A DNA stretch of 64,000 nucleotides from JACQAP01 sp035548375 (GTDB lineage Bacteria; Pseudomonadota; Gammaproteobacteria; Burkholderiales; JACQAP01), in contig DASZTG010000078.1 in the NCBI GenBank assembly GCA_035548375.1, forward strand, positions 1-64,000, in the 5' to 3' direction. Shown piece by piece: positions 8,834 to 18,268 of this stretch. Position 1 is the stretch's first letter. Each line of letters begins with the position of its first letter. Under the pieces are notes generated by a model. The model was not told the DNA's origin. It saw nothing but the letters and a program-made list of their open reading frames with translations, and did not search any database. The translations under genes and the position numbers were made by a program.

Positions 8834-9847
8834 TTGCAGCAGATAACAAAATACGAGGGGGAAAAAATCCTCTGGATTGATTGGGGCCGCCATTTGCGAA
8901 CCCAGACCCTGGTTCAGAGACTAGGCATTTCGCTTGAAGAAATCGCCATCAAGGGCGGAAGAATCCGCCGATATATCCGCAGTTCCATGCGGACGTTGGC
9001 GGCAATTCGGAAAACGCGTCCGAGAGTCGTCATTGCCACGAATCCGTCCATCGTGCTTGGATATCTTCTCCTGGTGCTACGTGCCATCTATGGGTTCAGG
9101 CTCGTGTCCGACGCGCACTGGCTCGGTGTGAAAGCCGGCCACGGCAATCCGAGGGTGCAAAAGCTGCTCGACTTCCATAATTCGAAAGTCGACATGGTCA
9201 TAGTCACAAACGACAATCACGCAAAATTCATCGAGAGCCTGGGCGGCCACGCAGCCGTCTGCGAAGATCCGTTGCCGGTCCTGCCGGCTCCATCGCTGCC
9301 TGCTGAAGCTCTACCGGAGAAATCCGTATTCCTGGTTTGCTCGTTCGACATAGACGAACCCTATGAAGCGGTGTTCCAGGCTTTCAAGGCGCTCAAGGAT
9401 GACGGCTATGTCCTGTACGTCTCGGGGAACTACCGGCGCGCGCGCGTCGATCCCGCGAGATTTCCATGGATTCGCTTCCTCGGCTTCCTGCCCGAATCGG
9501 AATACTACGCATACCTTTGGTCTTGTTCCGTGATCCTGGATCTGACCACGCTCGAAGACTGTCTCGTCTGCGGCGGCTATGAAGCGCTGGCAGCCGGCAA
9601 AGCGCTGGTCTTGTCGAACACGGCGGCAATCCAGGCGTATTTCGGAGCCGGCGCGCTCACAACTCCGAATACGGAAGCGGCCATCGGGAAAAGCGTGGTG
9701 GCAGCCTACGAGAAAAAAGCGGAACTGGAAAGAAAAGCTGGGCAGTGGGCGGACGATAGTGTCGTCAAGATGGACCAACGTATCCTGCACCTGAAGGCCA
9801 TGCTGTCGACCCTTGCCAGTGAAAAGAACTTTCAGCGGGCGCGCTAG
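8834..9847 (+). CDS. GT-B fold glycosyltransferase, family uncertain
   Basis: The 337-residue protein looks like a GT-B enzyme: an N-terminal part with RPRVVIATNPSIVLGYLLLV and a C-terminal donor-binding part with SCSVILDLTTLEDCLVCGGYEALAAGKALV. The hydrophobic stretch near residues 74-95 could bring it to the inner membrane. The only plausible start is TTG 8834, with weak ribosome-site support; no ATG or GTG lies between it and the conserved region. It sits in series with the other EPS transferases. The sugar cannot be predicted. Confidence 0.72.
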   Translation: MQQITKYEGEKILWIDWGRHLRTQTLVQRLGISLEEIAIKGGRIRRYIRSSMRTLAAIRKTRPRVVIATNPSIVLGYLLLVLRAIYGFRLVSDAHWLGVKAGHGNPRVQKLLDFHNSKVDMVIVTNDNHAKFIESLGGHAAVCEDPLPVLPAPSLPAEALPEKSVFLVCSFDIDEPYEAVFQAFKALKDDGYVLYVSGNYRRARVDPARFPWIRFLGFLPESEYYAYLWSCSVILDLTTLEDCLVCGGYEALAAGKALVLSNTAAIQAYFGAGALTTPNTEAAIGKSVVAAYEKKAELERKAGQWADDSVVKMDQRILHLKAMLSTLASEKNFQRAR

Positions 9848-9907
9848 TACAACGCCAAAGCACATTTCTTCAATCACGACGAGCTCGTACCAGCGAGACA
9901 TTCAATC

Positions 9908-10645
9908 ATGAATTCCAAATACGATCAGAAGGTCGCCGGCTTCTGGGACAGGGAATCCCGGGACTGGGGAGACAAATATGGGAGAAAGACGTCTTATTTC
10001 TACAGGCGTCGCACGTTCCATGATTTTTTCCAGTCCAGCGGATTGAAAAACGCGTCCATCCTCGACTATGGCTGTGGTGCGGGCGACATTTCGTTCCCCA
10101 TGCTTAGGGATGGTCACACTGTTCTCGGCGTGGACATCGCCCCCGAAATGGTCAAGAAGGCACAGAGCCGCGCTGCCGAGTTCGATCTGTCCGCCCGGGC
10201 GTCATACTTTCATATCAACGATGATGTCTTGCAGATGATATCCGCCCGTCAGTTTGACGTCGTCATCTGCAGTAGCGTGCTCGAATACGTGCCGGACGAC
10301 ATGGCTCTGGTGCGCATGTTCCAGTCGGTGTTGAAGGACGGGGGGATTCTGCTTACTTCCATCCCTGACAAGCGCAGTCTCTTCTGCAAGCTCGACAAGT
10401 GGATGTACGCGAACCAGGAGCTCATGCCCCGCTTCGTACCAGTGAGAAAATTGGCCTACCTCGAAATCCAGAAACGACAATACGACGTTGCCGCATTCGT
10501 ACGAACCCTGGAGAAAATGGGCCTGCGCTTACAGGGTAAAAAATACAGCACCATCAAGTTGCAGCGCGGATTGGCAATGGAAAAAGTCTCCAACCTTCCG
10601 GGGATGGGCATGCTGGCCATATTAAAGTTCCAGAAAACCACATAG
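9908..10645 (+). CDS. Class I SAM-dependent methyltransferase
   Basis: The 245-residue protein has the Rossmann SAM-binding motif I, ILDYGCGAGDISFP, around residues 48-61. Motif II is HTVLGVDIAPEMV, and FDVVICSSVLEYVPDD is the typical post-II/IV region. A Methyltransf_11-like core is thus clear, followed by a C-terminal extension that could be membrane-associated. In this position it most likely methylates a sugar or acyl group of the EPS repeat, but an unrelated small-molecule substrate is possible. It lies 60 bases after a glycosyltransferase gene and 73 bases before the MBOAT gene. Confidence 0.85.
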   Translation: MNSKYDQKVAGFWDRESRDWGDKYGRKTSYFYRRRTFHDFFQSSGLKNASILDYGCGAGDISFPMLRDGHTVLGVDIAPEMVKKAQSRAAEFDLSARASYFHINDDVLQMISARQFDVVICSSVLEYVPDDMALVRMFQSVLKDGGILLTSIPDKRSLFCKLDKWMYANQELMPRFVPVRKLAYLEIQKRQYDVAAFVRTLEKMGLRLQGKKYSTIKLQRGLAMEKVSNLPGMGMLAILKFQKTT

Positions 10646-10718
10646 ACAGTGAGATTGGCGATTACCAAGAAAGTGTCCCCGCTCAGACGTAGCTTCACGA
10701 GGATGAGGATTTCAAGCC

Positions 10719-12131
10719 ATGCTGTTTGACTCGCCGGCATACATCCTCTTCCTGCTCCTGGTGGTGATAGTCTATTGGCGGCTCGCCTTTCGCGCGCAGA
10801 ATTTTTTCCTGCTCGGCGCAAGCTATTTTTTTTACGGCTGGTGGGACTGGCGCTTCTTGTTCCTGATGGCGGCTTCGACTTTGGTCGATTTCATCGTCGC
10901 CCAAAGGATCGCCGTGGAGAAGCGGCAGGGACGACGCAAGGCATTGCTCCTTGCTTCGCTGGTTCTGAATCTATCCGTTCTGGGATTTTTCAAGTATTTC
11001 AATTTTTTCGTCGATTCGTTTGTCGAATTGGCACCGATGCTGGGGCTGAAGCAGATTCCGGTCAGCCTGTGGCAAATTATTCTTCCCCCCGCGATTTCCT
11101 TCTATACCTTCCAGGAAGTCGCGTACATCGTCGACGTATACAGAAGGAAGCTCGAGCCATCGCGCTCCATCACCGACTACGCGCTTTTTGTCAGCCTGTT
11201 TCCGCATCTCATCGCCGGTCCCATACAGCAACCTTCCCACCTGCTTCCGCAGGTGCAGAACCCCCGGCATTGGGATTCGAATAAGAGCTTCGACGGATTG
11301 ATGCTGATCCTCGAGGGATTGTTCCGCAAGGTCGTCATTGCCGACAACTGCGCGCTGGTAGCAAATGCCGCATTCAGCGGTAACCTTGGAAGCCCGAATT
11401 TCCTGGTTCTTGCGCTCGGGACGATGGCATTCGCGCTCCAGATCTACGGGGATTTCAGCGGTTACAGCAATATCGCCCGCGGCAGTGCCCAGTTGCTCGG
11501 TTTCCATTTCATGGTCAACTTTCGCCAACCGTACCTTGCCCAGAGCCTGCAGGATTTTTGGCGCCGCTGGCATATCAGCTTGAGCAGTTGGCTGAGGGAC
11601 TACCTGTACATCCCTCTTGGCGGAAGCCGTCTGGGAAACGCCCGTACTTATGTCAACTTGATGACGACGATGCTGCTTGGCGGGCTATGGCATGGAGCAA
11701 ACTGGACTTTTGTCGTTTGGGGGGGCATCCATGGAGCAGGACTGGCAATCGAACGATTAATCACCGGGGGCGGTGGCATCTCGCCAGCGACGGCAGTCGC
11801 TTCCCGATGGTTTCGCAGGCTGTGCGTTTTCGCGATCGTCTGTGTCGCGTGGATATTCTTCCGCAGCCAGACGCTCGCAGAATCGATGCACTTGCTCTCA
11901 GGACTGGCTGAATGGAATTGGGAGCCGGTACTACGCGTAGCCATGGCATTTCTGGCACCGTTCGTAGTGGTCATGTTAATCCTGGACGTTCATCTGGAAA
12001 AATCCGGCGGAGAATATTTCCTTGCGAACAAATCCCTGGCAACCAGGGCTGCGACTGGCGTTATATTCTGCGTATTAACTACGCTATTCGGGGCCAATCA
12101 GACCAGTGCCTTCATCTATTTTCAGTTCTAG
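10719..12131 (+). CDS. MBOAT-family O-acyltransferase (AlgI-like)
   Basis: The 470-residue polytopic membrane protein belongs to the AlgI/DltB branch of membrane-bound O-acyltransferases. The two conserved histidines are present: RRWHISLSSWLRDYLYIPLGG (His285) and the catalytic-type GGLWHGANW (His325). LFPHLIAGPI is the AlgI signature region upstream. These proteins carry acyl groups across the inner membrane for O-acetylation of exported polysaccharides. The next gene encodes an SGNH-type partner that starts four bases after this stop, which matches the AlgI with AlgJ/AlgX arrangement. The length is normal for AlgI (about 470-520). Confidence 0.93.
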   Translation: MLFDSPAYILFLLLVVIVYWRLAFRAQNFFLLGASYFFYGWWDWRFLFLMAASTLVDFIVAQRIAVEKRQGRRKALLLASLVLNLSVLGFFKYFNFFVDSFVELAPMLGLKQIPVSLWQIILPPAISFYTFQEVAYIVDVYRRKLEPSRSITDYALFVSLFPHLIAGPIQQPSHLLPQVQNPRHWDSNKSFDGLMLILEGLFRKVVIADNCALVANAAFSGNLGSPNFLVLALGTMAFALQIYGDFSGYSNIARGSAQLLGFHFMVNFRQPYLAQSLQDFWRRWHISLSSWLRDYLYIPLGGSRLGNARTYVNLMTTMLLGGLWHGANWTFVVWGGIHGAGLAIERLITGGGGISPATAVASRWFRRLCVFAIVCVAWIFFRSQTLAESMHLLSGLAEWNWEPVLRVAMAFLAPFVVVMLILDVHLEKSGGEYFLANKSLATRAATGVIFCVLTTLFGANQTSAFIYFQF

Positions 12132-12135
12132 GGAC

Positions 12136-13047
12136 ATGAAACCGTCGCATGCGATTGCCGCACTGGTGATCGCGATCGCGCTGTATTTCGCGGTCCTTGA
12201 AGCCGTGACCGCAATTGCGTTCCCGAAAGTCAGCCAGGGGGCCAGGCGCGTGCATGAGGACTACGTCGAAGCTGTCACGCTTGGCCAAGCGGCGTCTGGC
12301 GGGCAAAAAACCGTGCTGATGCTGGGCAATTCCCTGCTCGTGGAGGGAGTGGATCGGAATCTGCTCGCCGGAAAGCTTGCATCGACCCACGTCGTGAAAT
12401 TTTTTCCCATCGAAAACACCACATACTTTGATTGGTACTTTGGAATACGGCGTCTCTTCGCGCGTGGCGCACATCCATCCGTTGTGGTGCTGTGCCTGAG
12501 CCCGAATCAACTGATTTCGAATTCCGTGAACGGCGAGAATTTCGCCTACCAACTGATGAACATCCGGGATATTCTTCTCGTCAGGGAAGGGGCGCACCTG
12601 GATACGACGACCACGAGCTCTTTCGTGTTTGCCAATTTCAGCAGCTGGCTGGGAAATAGGGCATCGATCAGGAACTGGATGCTAGAGAAATGGCTTCCGC
12701 AAGCAGGCGTGTTGGTGGCGTCATTTACCAGGCCCACATCACCCATTTCCGGTGCGCAATCGTCGCCGGGAATCGCCAGGGCCATGCAACGATTGGCGAT
12801 ACTGAAAGACCTGGCGGAACGCAACAACACTCGCTTCTACTACCTGATTCCGCCCTTGTCAGTCAAAGATCCGCTGGCCGATCAAATCCTCATGAGCGCG
12901 AACAAGGAATCCATTCCCGTTCTGGCACCATATTTACCAGCTGAATTGTCCAGAGACAATTTCTCCGATGGATTCCATTTGAATGCGACGGGCGCGGCGT
13001 CCTTTACCGAACGGCTTGGGTCGGCGCTGGGGGACGCGCTCAGGTAG
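12136..13047 (+). CDS. SGNH-hydrolase-like periplasmic protein, MBOAT partner
   Basis: I start this at ATG 12136, right after the MBOAT stop; an in-frame ATG at 12106 would overlap the MBOAT gene. The 303-residue protein has one N-terminal membrane anchor (HAIAALVIAIALYFAVLEAV). SGNH block I appears as VLMLGNSLLVEGVD, and block V as FSDGFHLNATGAASF, giving a Ser and an Asp-x-x-His pair in the order expected for a GDSL/SGNH esterase or acetyltransferase. It probably takes the acyl group delivered by the MBOAT protein and transfers it to the EPS in the periplasm. It is convergent with the next gene. Confidence 0.72.
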   Translation: MKPSHAIAALVIAIALYFAVLEAVTAIAFPKVSQGARRVHEDYVEAVTLGQAASGGQKTVLMLGNSLLVEGVDRNLLAGKLASTHVVKFFPIENTTYFDWYFGIRRLFARGAHPSVVVLCLSPNQLISNSVNGENFAYQLMNIRDILLVREGAHLDTTTTSSFVFANFSSWLGNRASIRNWMLEKWLPQAGVLVASFTRPTSPISGAQSSPGIARAMQRLAILKDLAERNNTRFYYLIPPLSVKDPLADQILMSANKESIPVLAPYLPAELSRDNFSDGFHLNATGAASFTERLGSALGDALR

Positions 13048-13079
13048 CGTGACGACGTTATCGAAGAGTCCAGGCCGCC

Positions 13080-13934
13080 CTAGAACACGCGCAAATTCGG
13101 CGGCGGCGATATTGGCGGCGGCGGAGGCGTGGTGGTGGAGACCGCGATCGTGCCGTCGAACATGGTTCCGGTGATATTCCCGCTCACACTGTCACTGAAC
13201 ACTTCGAACTCGTCGAAATAAACATAGTTAGTGCCATCGTGCGAGTCGGCCCAGTTTGAAGTGATGAAGAATGGCACCCATTTCGCATTGTTGGTCGGAA
13301 GGCCACTCTGGTTTTGCACCATGACGCCGTCGTGCCAAACCCTGATGGTCCCGGTGGTATTGAAATAGTATTCGATCTTGTGCCACGCAGTGGTCCTTGC
13401 CGTATTGTCGCCGCCGGCACCGCCCCAGTAAGTTGAGAACTGCGTACCGCCAGCGGTCCCTGTATTCACCAGACCGTTCGATGTCTCGGTGCTTTCAAAA
13501 ATATCGTTATAGGTATTGAAATCACCTGTCCAGTTGAAAACTCTCATGAGTTTTTTCGGCGACCCCGTGGACCTGTCGTGATTTGTATCGATGCGTATCC
13601 TCGTCCGAATGAAAAGTTCCTTGATGTAGCTTGGACTGATCGTCAAGGACTCATAGCCCGCCGAGGATGCGCCGTCATCGTTGCAACGGAGCATTCTGGA
13701 GCCGGCAAAGGGCCCGGCCACGCCGTCCGCCGATGACGTAACCACCGTGCACCTGCCATGTGGGCTGTCCTGACCCCACAGATTTGTATTTCCGCTCTCG
13801 AAATCGTCGTAAAAGATCCTTCCGGTCGCATACGCGGATTCGCCAACGGCGAGAGCAAGGGCAGTCGTTACCGCCAATGCCAGCAAGCGGTTCCGCGGTT
13901 TGACCATCCGCGGCTCAATGAAGTTATCTTTCAT
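13080..13934 (-). CDS. Secreted jelly-roll protein, possible polysaccharide lyase-like
   Basis: I choose ATG 13934, preceded by AGGAACG; the frame runs further upstream without need. A signal peptide is visible: basic start, then LLALAVTTALALAVGESAYA with a likely AYA cleavage. The mature part begins GRIFYDDFESGNTNLWG, as in concanavalin-like jelly-roll domains of heparin-lyase and glucanase folds. Later strands include WHKIEYYFNTTGTIRVWHDG and NYVYFDEFEVFSD. The protein ends in a proline-rich linker and the tail ISPPPNLRVF. No catalytic residues can be assigned, so EPS lyase, lectin and matrix protein are all possible. It lies 29 bases after the related gene upstream. Confidence 0.7.
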   Translation of the reverse strand: MKDNFIEPRMVKPRNRLLALAVTTALALAVGESAYATGRIFYDDFESGNTNLWGQDSPHGRCTVVTSSADGVAGPFAGSRMLRCNDDGASSAGYESLTISPSYIKELFIRTRIRIDTNHDRSTGSPKKLMRVFNWTGDFNTYNDIFESTETSNGLVNTGTAGGTQFSTYWGGAGGDNTARTTAWHKIEYYFNTTGTIRVWHDGVMVQNQSGLPTNNAKWVPFFITSNWADSHDGTNYVYFDEFEVFSDSVSGNITGTMFDGTIAVSTTTPPPPPISPPPNLRVF

Positions 13935-13963
13935 GTTCGTTCCTAGCCAGATATGAAAATTAG

Positions 13964-14935
13964 TCATTGGACTACGCGAAAGTTTTTCGGAGGGCTGATC
14001 GTCGACTGGGAGGCATTGCAGCCTATGCGTTGCGTAGACACCACAACGTTATCGATCAACTCGCCGACGACCGAGTGGGTGCCGTCATGATGGAACAGGC
14101 TTAGCCAAAGACTTTGCAGCTTCAACGTGTCGGTCGTCCTGATCCATAGATTTCCAAAGCTGCCCAACGGCTGATCGTTCAACCACAAGGCCAAGTGGCC
14201 ATTCGCCGATGTCCGGCTCGATGTCGGCGTGCCCATGTCCACCATTTCTTCCAGGCAGTACCAGACTCCGGCCTCCAAAAGCGGATACGAGGCGGGTGGA
14301 CGGTCCTGGGGAACGGTGCAGTAAGTCCCGCCGGTATCCGACACGCAGGGCAGCGCGTCGCCCCAGCAGCTTCCCATCGGATCGGCACAGTCCTGATACA
14401 TTCCGCGGTAGTAGCTATATGCGTGCGGCTTGCGCGTATTTTGCTGGTACTGGACATAGAATCCCGCGAAGTCAGCCCCAGTCGGCCGATATCCGGAACG
14501 CCCCACAAAATCGCGATTGCCAGCCGCCAGACCCCCTCCATGGTCGGGGGCCGCAAAATTAAATCCTGCCTCGTACTTGAAATACCACCGCGCATAGAGG
14601 CGGTCGTAGGGGGTCGAGAACACCTTGATGAGATCCGCGCCACCGCGCTGGCCCGCCGGCGCCCGTAGCCGGATGACCTTGTTTGCCGCTTCCCCAGACG
14701 GTCCGGCATCGGTTATCACCTGGTTCTCCGAATCCAGGTTTCCGTCATAGTCGTTGAAGTTGGCCTTTGGATTGGCACCTTCGAAGTCCTCGCAAAATAT
14801 GGCACCTGGTGGAGGATTAGCGCATTCCGCTCGACTAGTGGTAACGGCCGTCGCCTCGCGTCCTGTAAAAAATGAGAGTACGAGGGCGGCAACGAGCAAC
14901 CAGCCGCGAACGGCCCTTGATGGCTTGGCGGTCAT
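13964..14935 (-). CDS. Secreted cysteine-rich jelly-roll protein
   Basis: The start ATG 14935 has GGGGTGA about eight bases upstream. The signal peptide is RAVRGWLLVAALVLSFFTGREATA. The 323-residue precursor begins its mature region with PPGAIFCEDFEGANPKANF, the same F-x-(E/D)-DFE motif as its downstream neighbour. It carries LYARWYFKYEAGF and WYCLEEMVDMGTP. Several cysteines suggest periplasmic or extracellular disulphides. It ends ISPPKNFRVVQ, close to the neighbour's tail. The fold resembles the jelly-roll polysaccharide lyases. Substrate and activity are unknown. The two genes form a probable operon on the strand opposite to the EPS enzymes. Confidence 0.7.
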   Translation of the reverse strand: MTAKPSRAVRGWLLVAALVLSFFTGREATAVTTSRAECANPPPGAIFCEDFEGANPKANFNDYDGNLDSENQVITDAGPSGEAANKVIRLRAPAGQRGGADLIKVFSTPYDRLYARWYFKYEAGFNFAAPDHGGGLAAGNRDFVGRSGYRPTGADFAGFYVQYQQNTRKPHAYSYYRGMYQDCADPMGSCWGDALPCVSDTGGTYCTVPQDRPPASYPLLEAGVWYCLEEMVDMGTPTSSRTSANGHLALWLNDQPLGSFGNLWIRTTDTLKLQSLWLSLFHHDGTHSVVGELIDNVVVSTQRIGCNASQSTISPPKNFRVVQ

Positions 14936-15171
14936 TTGACGATCACCCCGTCTTGCGCAAAGCCAAGCTGTCGGATGCCGCAATGGCCAGATGCCCAGGG
15001 ACGATGTTCGAATGGCATTGGCATTTGTCGCCACCTTGCCGACCCGCATGTCATGTCTTTCATTTTACACCGTATTTCTGTCATCTGGCGTGTCCACGCG
15101 GTAAATTGCCTTGAAAATCACGCGCAAATCCTGTCATTGGCGTAAGCCGATCACGATGGATTCTGCGAAAC

Positions 15172-17154
15172 TCAGGGAATGTCCTTGAACGCCTCGTTCG
15201 AGTAGCTGCTTTCCGTACCCGAGGTGGTGTAGGCGGTCACCGCGAAGTAGTACCGGGTTCCTTTGGTAAGGCCGGTCACCGTATAGCTGGTGGTTTTGCC
15301 GACGTTCACTCCTTGGCCCAATGCCTGCAGATACTTTCCAGATGTCGTCCCGTAGTAAAGGCGATAGCCGCCGAGATTGCTGGCCCCAGATGCATCCCAG
15401 GCCAGGCTCACCGAGGTAGTAGTGGGCGATGACGACCCTGCCGCCGTGGTAAAACTCCATTGGTAGGCGGCCGCCATGGGATTGCCTGCTGCATCTTTCG
15501 CTCCCGTGGAAATGCTTGCCGAATATTGCGCGCTTCCGGCAAGCGCAGCCGATGGCGTGAAAGTGGCGACATTTCCCGCGACGCTTACGCTACCCGCCAC
15601 GGCGCCCCCGCTTGCATTCGTGACCTTGAACGTTGAAGTGGTCAACGTCGCACTGTTCATTGGTTCTGAAAACGTCGCGGATATCAAGGCGCCAGTCGAA
15701 ATGCCGGTTCCCGCATTCCACGGAGACGTTCCCGTAACGCGAGGCGCGGTGGTATCGAGCGTTCCAGCAGTAGTGAACGACCAGCTCAAATTGGCTGCCA
15801 TGGCATTGCCGGCCAGATCCTTGACCGCGGTGGTAACCGTAGCCGTGTACTTGGTTCCGGCGGTGAGAACTCGAGACGGCAGAAAGCCAAAGCTCCCGCC
15901 ATCACTTACGAACACGGTTCCGGCAACCGCCGCACCGGTCGCGGCCACGGACAGCTTCATGCTGGCTGTCGTAAGCGTCGAATTCTTCATGGGCTCGGAA
16001 AATGTGGCGAGAAGCGATGTATTGGGCGCCACATTTGTGGAATTCGAAGCCGGGTAGACACTGGAGATCGTCGGAGGCGTCGAATCCGTCGAAGTGCCCG
16101 TAGTGAATCGCGATGTAAAGGTGGTTGCGAGCCTATTGCCGGCAGCATCCTTCGCCGCGGTGCTAACGGTAATCGTGTACTGGTTGACCTTGGCGAGCGC
16201 CGCCAAGGGCGTAAACACAGCGGTATTTCCGGTGACCTTGATCGTTCCGGAAATCGCCGCGCCTCCCGAGGTTGTCGTAAGCCGGATGGTAGAAGTTGTC
16301 AGACTTGAATTCGTCATTGCTTCAGAAAACACGACGGCAATTGCAGCGTTCGTGGCCACGCTGGTCGCGTTGGCTGCAGGAAACGTCGACAGGACCTTGG
16401 GGGGCGTGCTGTCGACGGCTGCAGCAGTTACAAACGTCGTCGCAAAGACTTCCGCCATGGGCGTCCCCGCAGAATCGCTTGCGCCCGTGTTAACCGTAGC
16501 CGTGTGCTCGGTACTCGCCTCCATTGTCGAGGATGGGGTAAACGTGGCGGTATTACCGACTACGCTCACTGATCCCTGGACAGGGACACCGGCTCGAGTT
16601 GCAACCTGAACCGTCCTCCCGTTCAGGCTGTCTTTCTTCATTGCCGTGGAAAAATCTACATTGATGGCCGAGTTGGTCGCAATCGGCGTTGAGGGATCTT
16701 CCGTGGAGACCGATGAGACAGTGGGAGGCGTCGCATCCAGCGGAAGCGTGGTCATTGCGACATCGGACGACTTATCGACAACCTTGCCTGTCGCATCCAA
16801 GGCTTCGAGGGAATAGACATACCGAGTGGAAGCCTGGAGCGAATCGTCTTCGTACGTCGTGGTGTTTGTCACCGTAGCAATGGCAACGCCATTGCGCACG
16901 ATTCGATAGCGGCTCGTGGGAGCGTCGACGGGGCCCGCCCAAGCGAGGTCGATCTCGGCCGACGACACCGCGGTCGCCACCAGATCGCTTGTTGCACTTT
17001 CATCTGTCGTAGCAACGGGATCGGCAGACGTGGCCTGGGCGCGGCCGGCATCTTGACCTCCGCCTCCGCAGCCGGATAGAACAAGCGGCACTGCGATCAA
17101 CGCGACGACGACACCAATAAGCGCACGGGTGCTAAATAGATTGCAAACGAACAT
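15172..17154 (-). CDS. Lipoprotein with FN3, four Big_5 Ig-like repeats and C-terminal FN3
   Basis: The start ATG 17154 follows AGGAG at six bases; the open frame extends upstream only as noise. The 660-residue precursor has a lipobox LSGC at residues 26-29. After a short linker comes one fibronectin III-like domain (IDLAWAGPVDAPTSRYRIV). Four Ig-like Big_5 repeats of about 100 residues follow; each opens with a D-x-T-x-P motif and contains FSEAM or FSEPM and a KDAAGN or KDLAGN motif. The C-terminus is a second FN3-like module (SLAWDASGASNLGGYRLYYG) ending YSNEAFKDIP. Such proteins are cell-surface or matrix components. Its position within an EPS locus suggests EPS binding. A paralogue lies at 18269-20299. 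Confidence 0.85.
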   Translation of the reverse strand: MFVCNLFSTRALIGVVVALIAVPLVLSGCGGGGQDAGRAQATSADPVATTDESATSDLVATAVSSAEIDLAWAGPVDAPTSRYRIVRNGVAIATVTNTTTYEDDSLQASTRYVYSLEALDATGKVVDKSSDVAMTTLPLDATPPTVSSVSTEDPSTPIATNSAINVDFSTAMKKDSLNGRTVQVATRAGVPVQGSVSVVGNTATFTPSSTMEASTEHTATVNTGASDSAGTPMAEVFATTFVTAAAVDSTPPKVLSTFPAANATSVATNAAIAVVFSEAMTNSSLTTSTIRLTTTSGGAAISGTIKVTGNTAVFTPLAALAKVNQYTITVSTAAKDAAGNRLATTFTSRFTTGTSTDSTPPTISSVYPASNSTNVAPNTSLLATFSEPMKNSTLTTASMKLSVAATGAAVAGTVFVSDGGSFGFLPSRVLTAGTKYTATVTTAVKDLAGNAMAANLSWSFTTAGTLDTTAPRVTGTSPWNAGTGISTGALISATFSEPMNSATLTTSTFKVTNASGGAVAGSVSVAGNVATFTPSAALAGSAQYSASISTGAKDAAGNPMAAAYQWSFTTAAGSSSPTTTSVSLAWDASGASNLGGYRLYYGTTSGKYLQALGQGVNVGKTTSYTVTGLTKGTRYYFAVTAYTTSGTESSYSNEAFKDIP

Positions 17155-18268
17155 GGCGCTCTCCTCGAAAAAGCGTACCGTATGCGATCGGCGACAAATG
17201 CCCGTCGTTTTGTGTCGGCCATTTCCCGGGGAGCTTTCAGACCGAAGTAGGGAGAGAGAGCGAGAACACCATTCCTGTCGCCGCACAGAGACAGCCGCGC
17301 GACGCGGTGCATCGATTGGATGCCGTAGAGAAGTTTGATTTGGATCCGCTTGAGGTGCCTGGACGGCATCGGGATCCCGTGCGAGAAAATGCGTTGAATG
17401 CGGCAGCGGCAGGTCGAAGCCGCTATCCGGCGGTCGCCAATTTTCCTGCATAGGCAACCGCGAGCGGAACATCCACTCGGTAGTGTTCAATTGAAATACC
17501 CCCGACAAAATTTGCTCGCACCGAATTCGATTCGGCCGGCAGTTTGAATTTTTAGTTACAACGAATTCTGGTGATGCGTGACGAGGGATAGCGAGTTCCG
17601 TGCCTGCAAGCGGGGATTTAATCTTGCGAAGGATTTTTTAAAGCTGCAAATGAACGTCGGAAATGTCTTGATCAAAAAATAAAACGAATTGTTTATAGAC
17701 GGTCGTTCCAATCTGTTTTCATAGGAGAAAAATAAGGCTGCCAAGCCAGGAACGATGCATTTTCATCCTCTGCGAGGAAGTCCTTGTACGCTAATTAACT
17801 TCCCGTAAAAAAGGTTTGGGCGGATTTTTTTCCGTCATTTTGGGAGCGGAATTTCCGTTTTTTCGTCGTCGATTCGCGACAGAAAAAGCATTCTGAAATG
17901 CCCTTTAATCACCAACATGTCTCCGCGTGAAGACAGGCTCGATGAGTAGAGAACGCCAACATCGAAGGTAGAAAGACTTATTTGATACGGGAAGTAACGG
18001 CTGGATTGCTCTGGATGCAGACAGCAGAACAAACGAACCAAATCAGATTTACTTCGAATCAGCGGAGCGCAATTGTTTGGACGGATAGGTGCGCAATTAA
18101 AGCAATCAGCACTGGTGCGCGATTCCTCAACAAGCCGACTAGGTGCGACTTGCAATGCATTGCCGATTCCAAACTCCGAAGAAAAAATGGCAAGCGATTT
18201 TCCATCGCTTGCCGTTTAATTTCGGTACGTCAGCAACCATGACGTCGCTCTGACGCGGGATTTAAAGA
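17155..18268. other. Gene-free region between the two repeat-lipoprotein genes
   Basis: About 1.1 kb without a convincing gene. The stretch from roughly 17500 to 18180 is visibly richer in A and T than the flanking coding DNA. Short open frames occur (for example 17835-18155 on minus) but have no family features or ribosome site. The region should hold the promoter of the minus-strand gene starting at 17154; I found no sigma-54-type GG-N10-GC element for it. The terminator of the upstream gene lies at 18182-18213. Confidence 0.6.
18182..18213 (-). terminator. Intrinsic terminator of the 18269-20299 gene
   Basis: On the minus strand a perfect 10-base-pair stem (GGCAAGCGAT paired with ATCGCTTGCC, arms 18204-18213 and 18189-18198, five-base loop) is followed directly by six T residues (18187-18182). 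It begins 56 bases after the stop codon of the minus-strand lipoprotein gene. This is a textbook Rho-independent terminator and separates the transcription of the two paralogues. Confidence 0.88.

Noticed and set aside
17835..18155. 106-codon minus-strand frame between the lipoprotein genes
   Set aside because: Composition is unlike the coding DNA around it and no family features appear. A gene remnant cannot be excluded.
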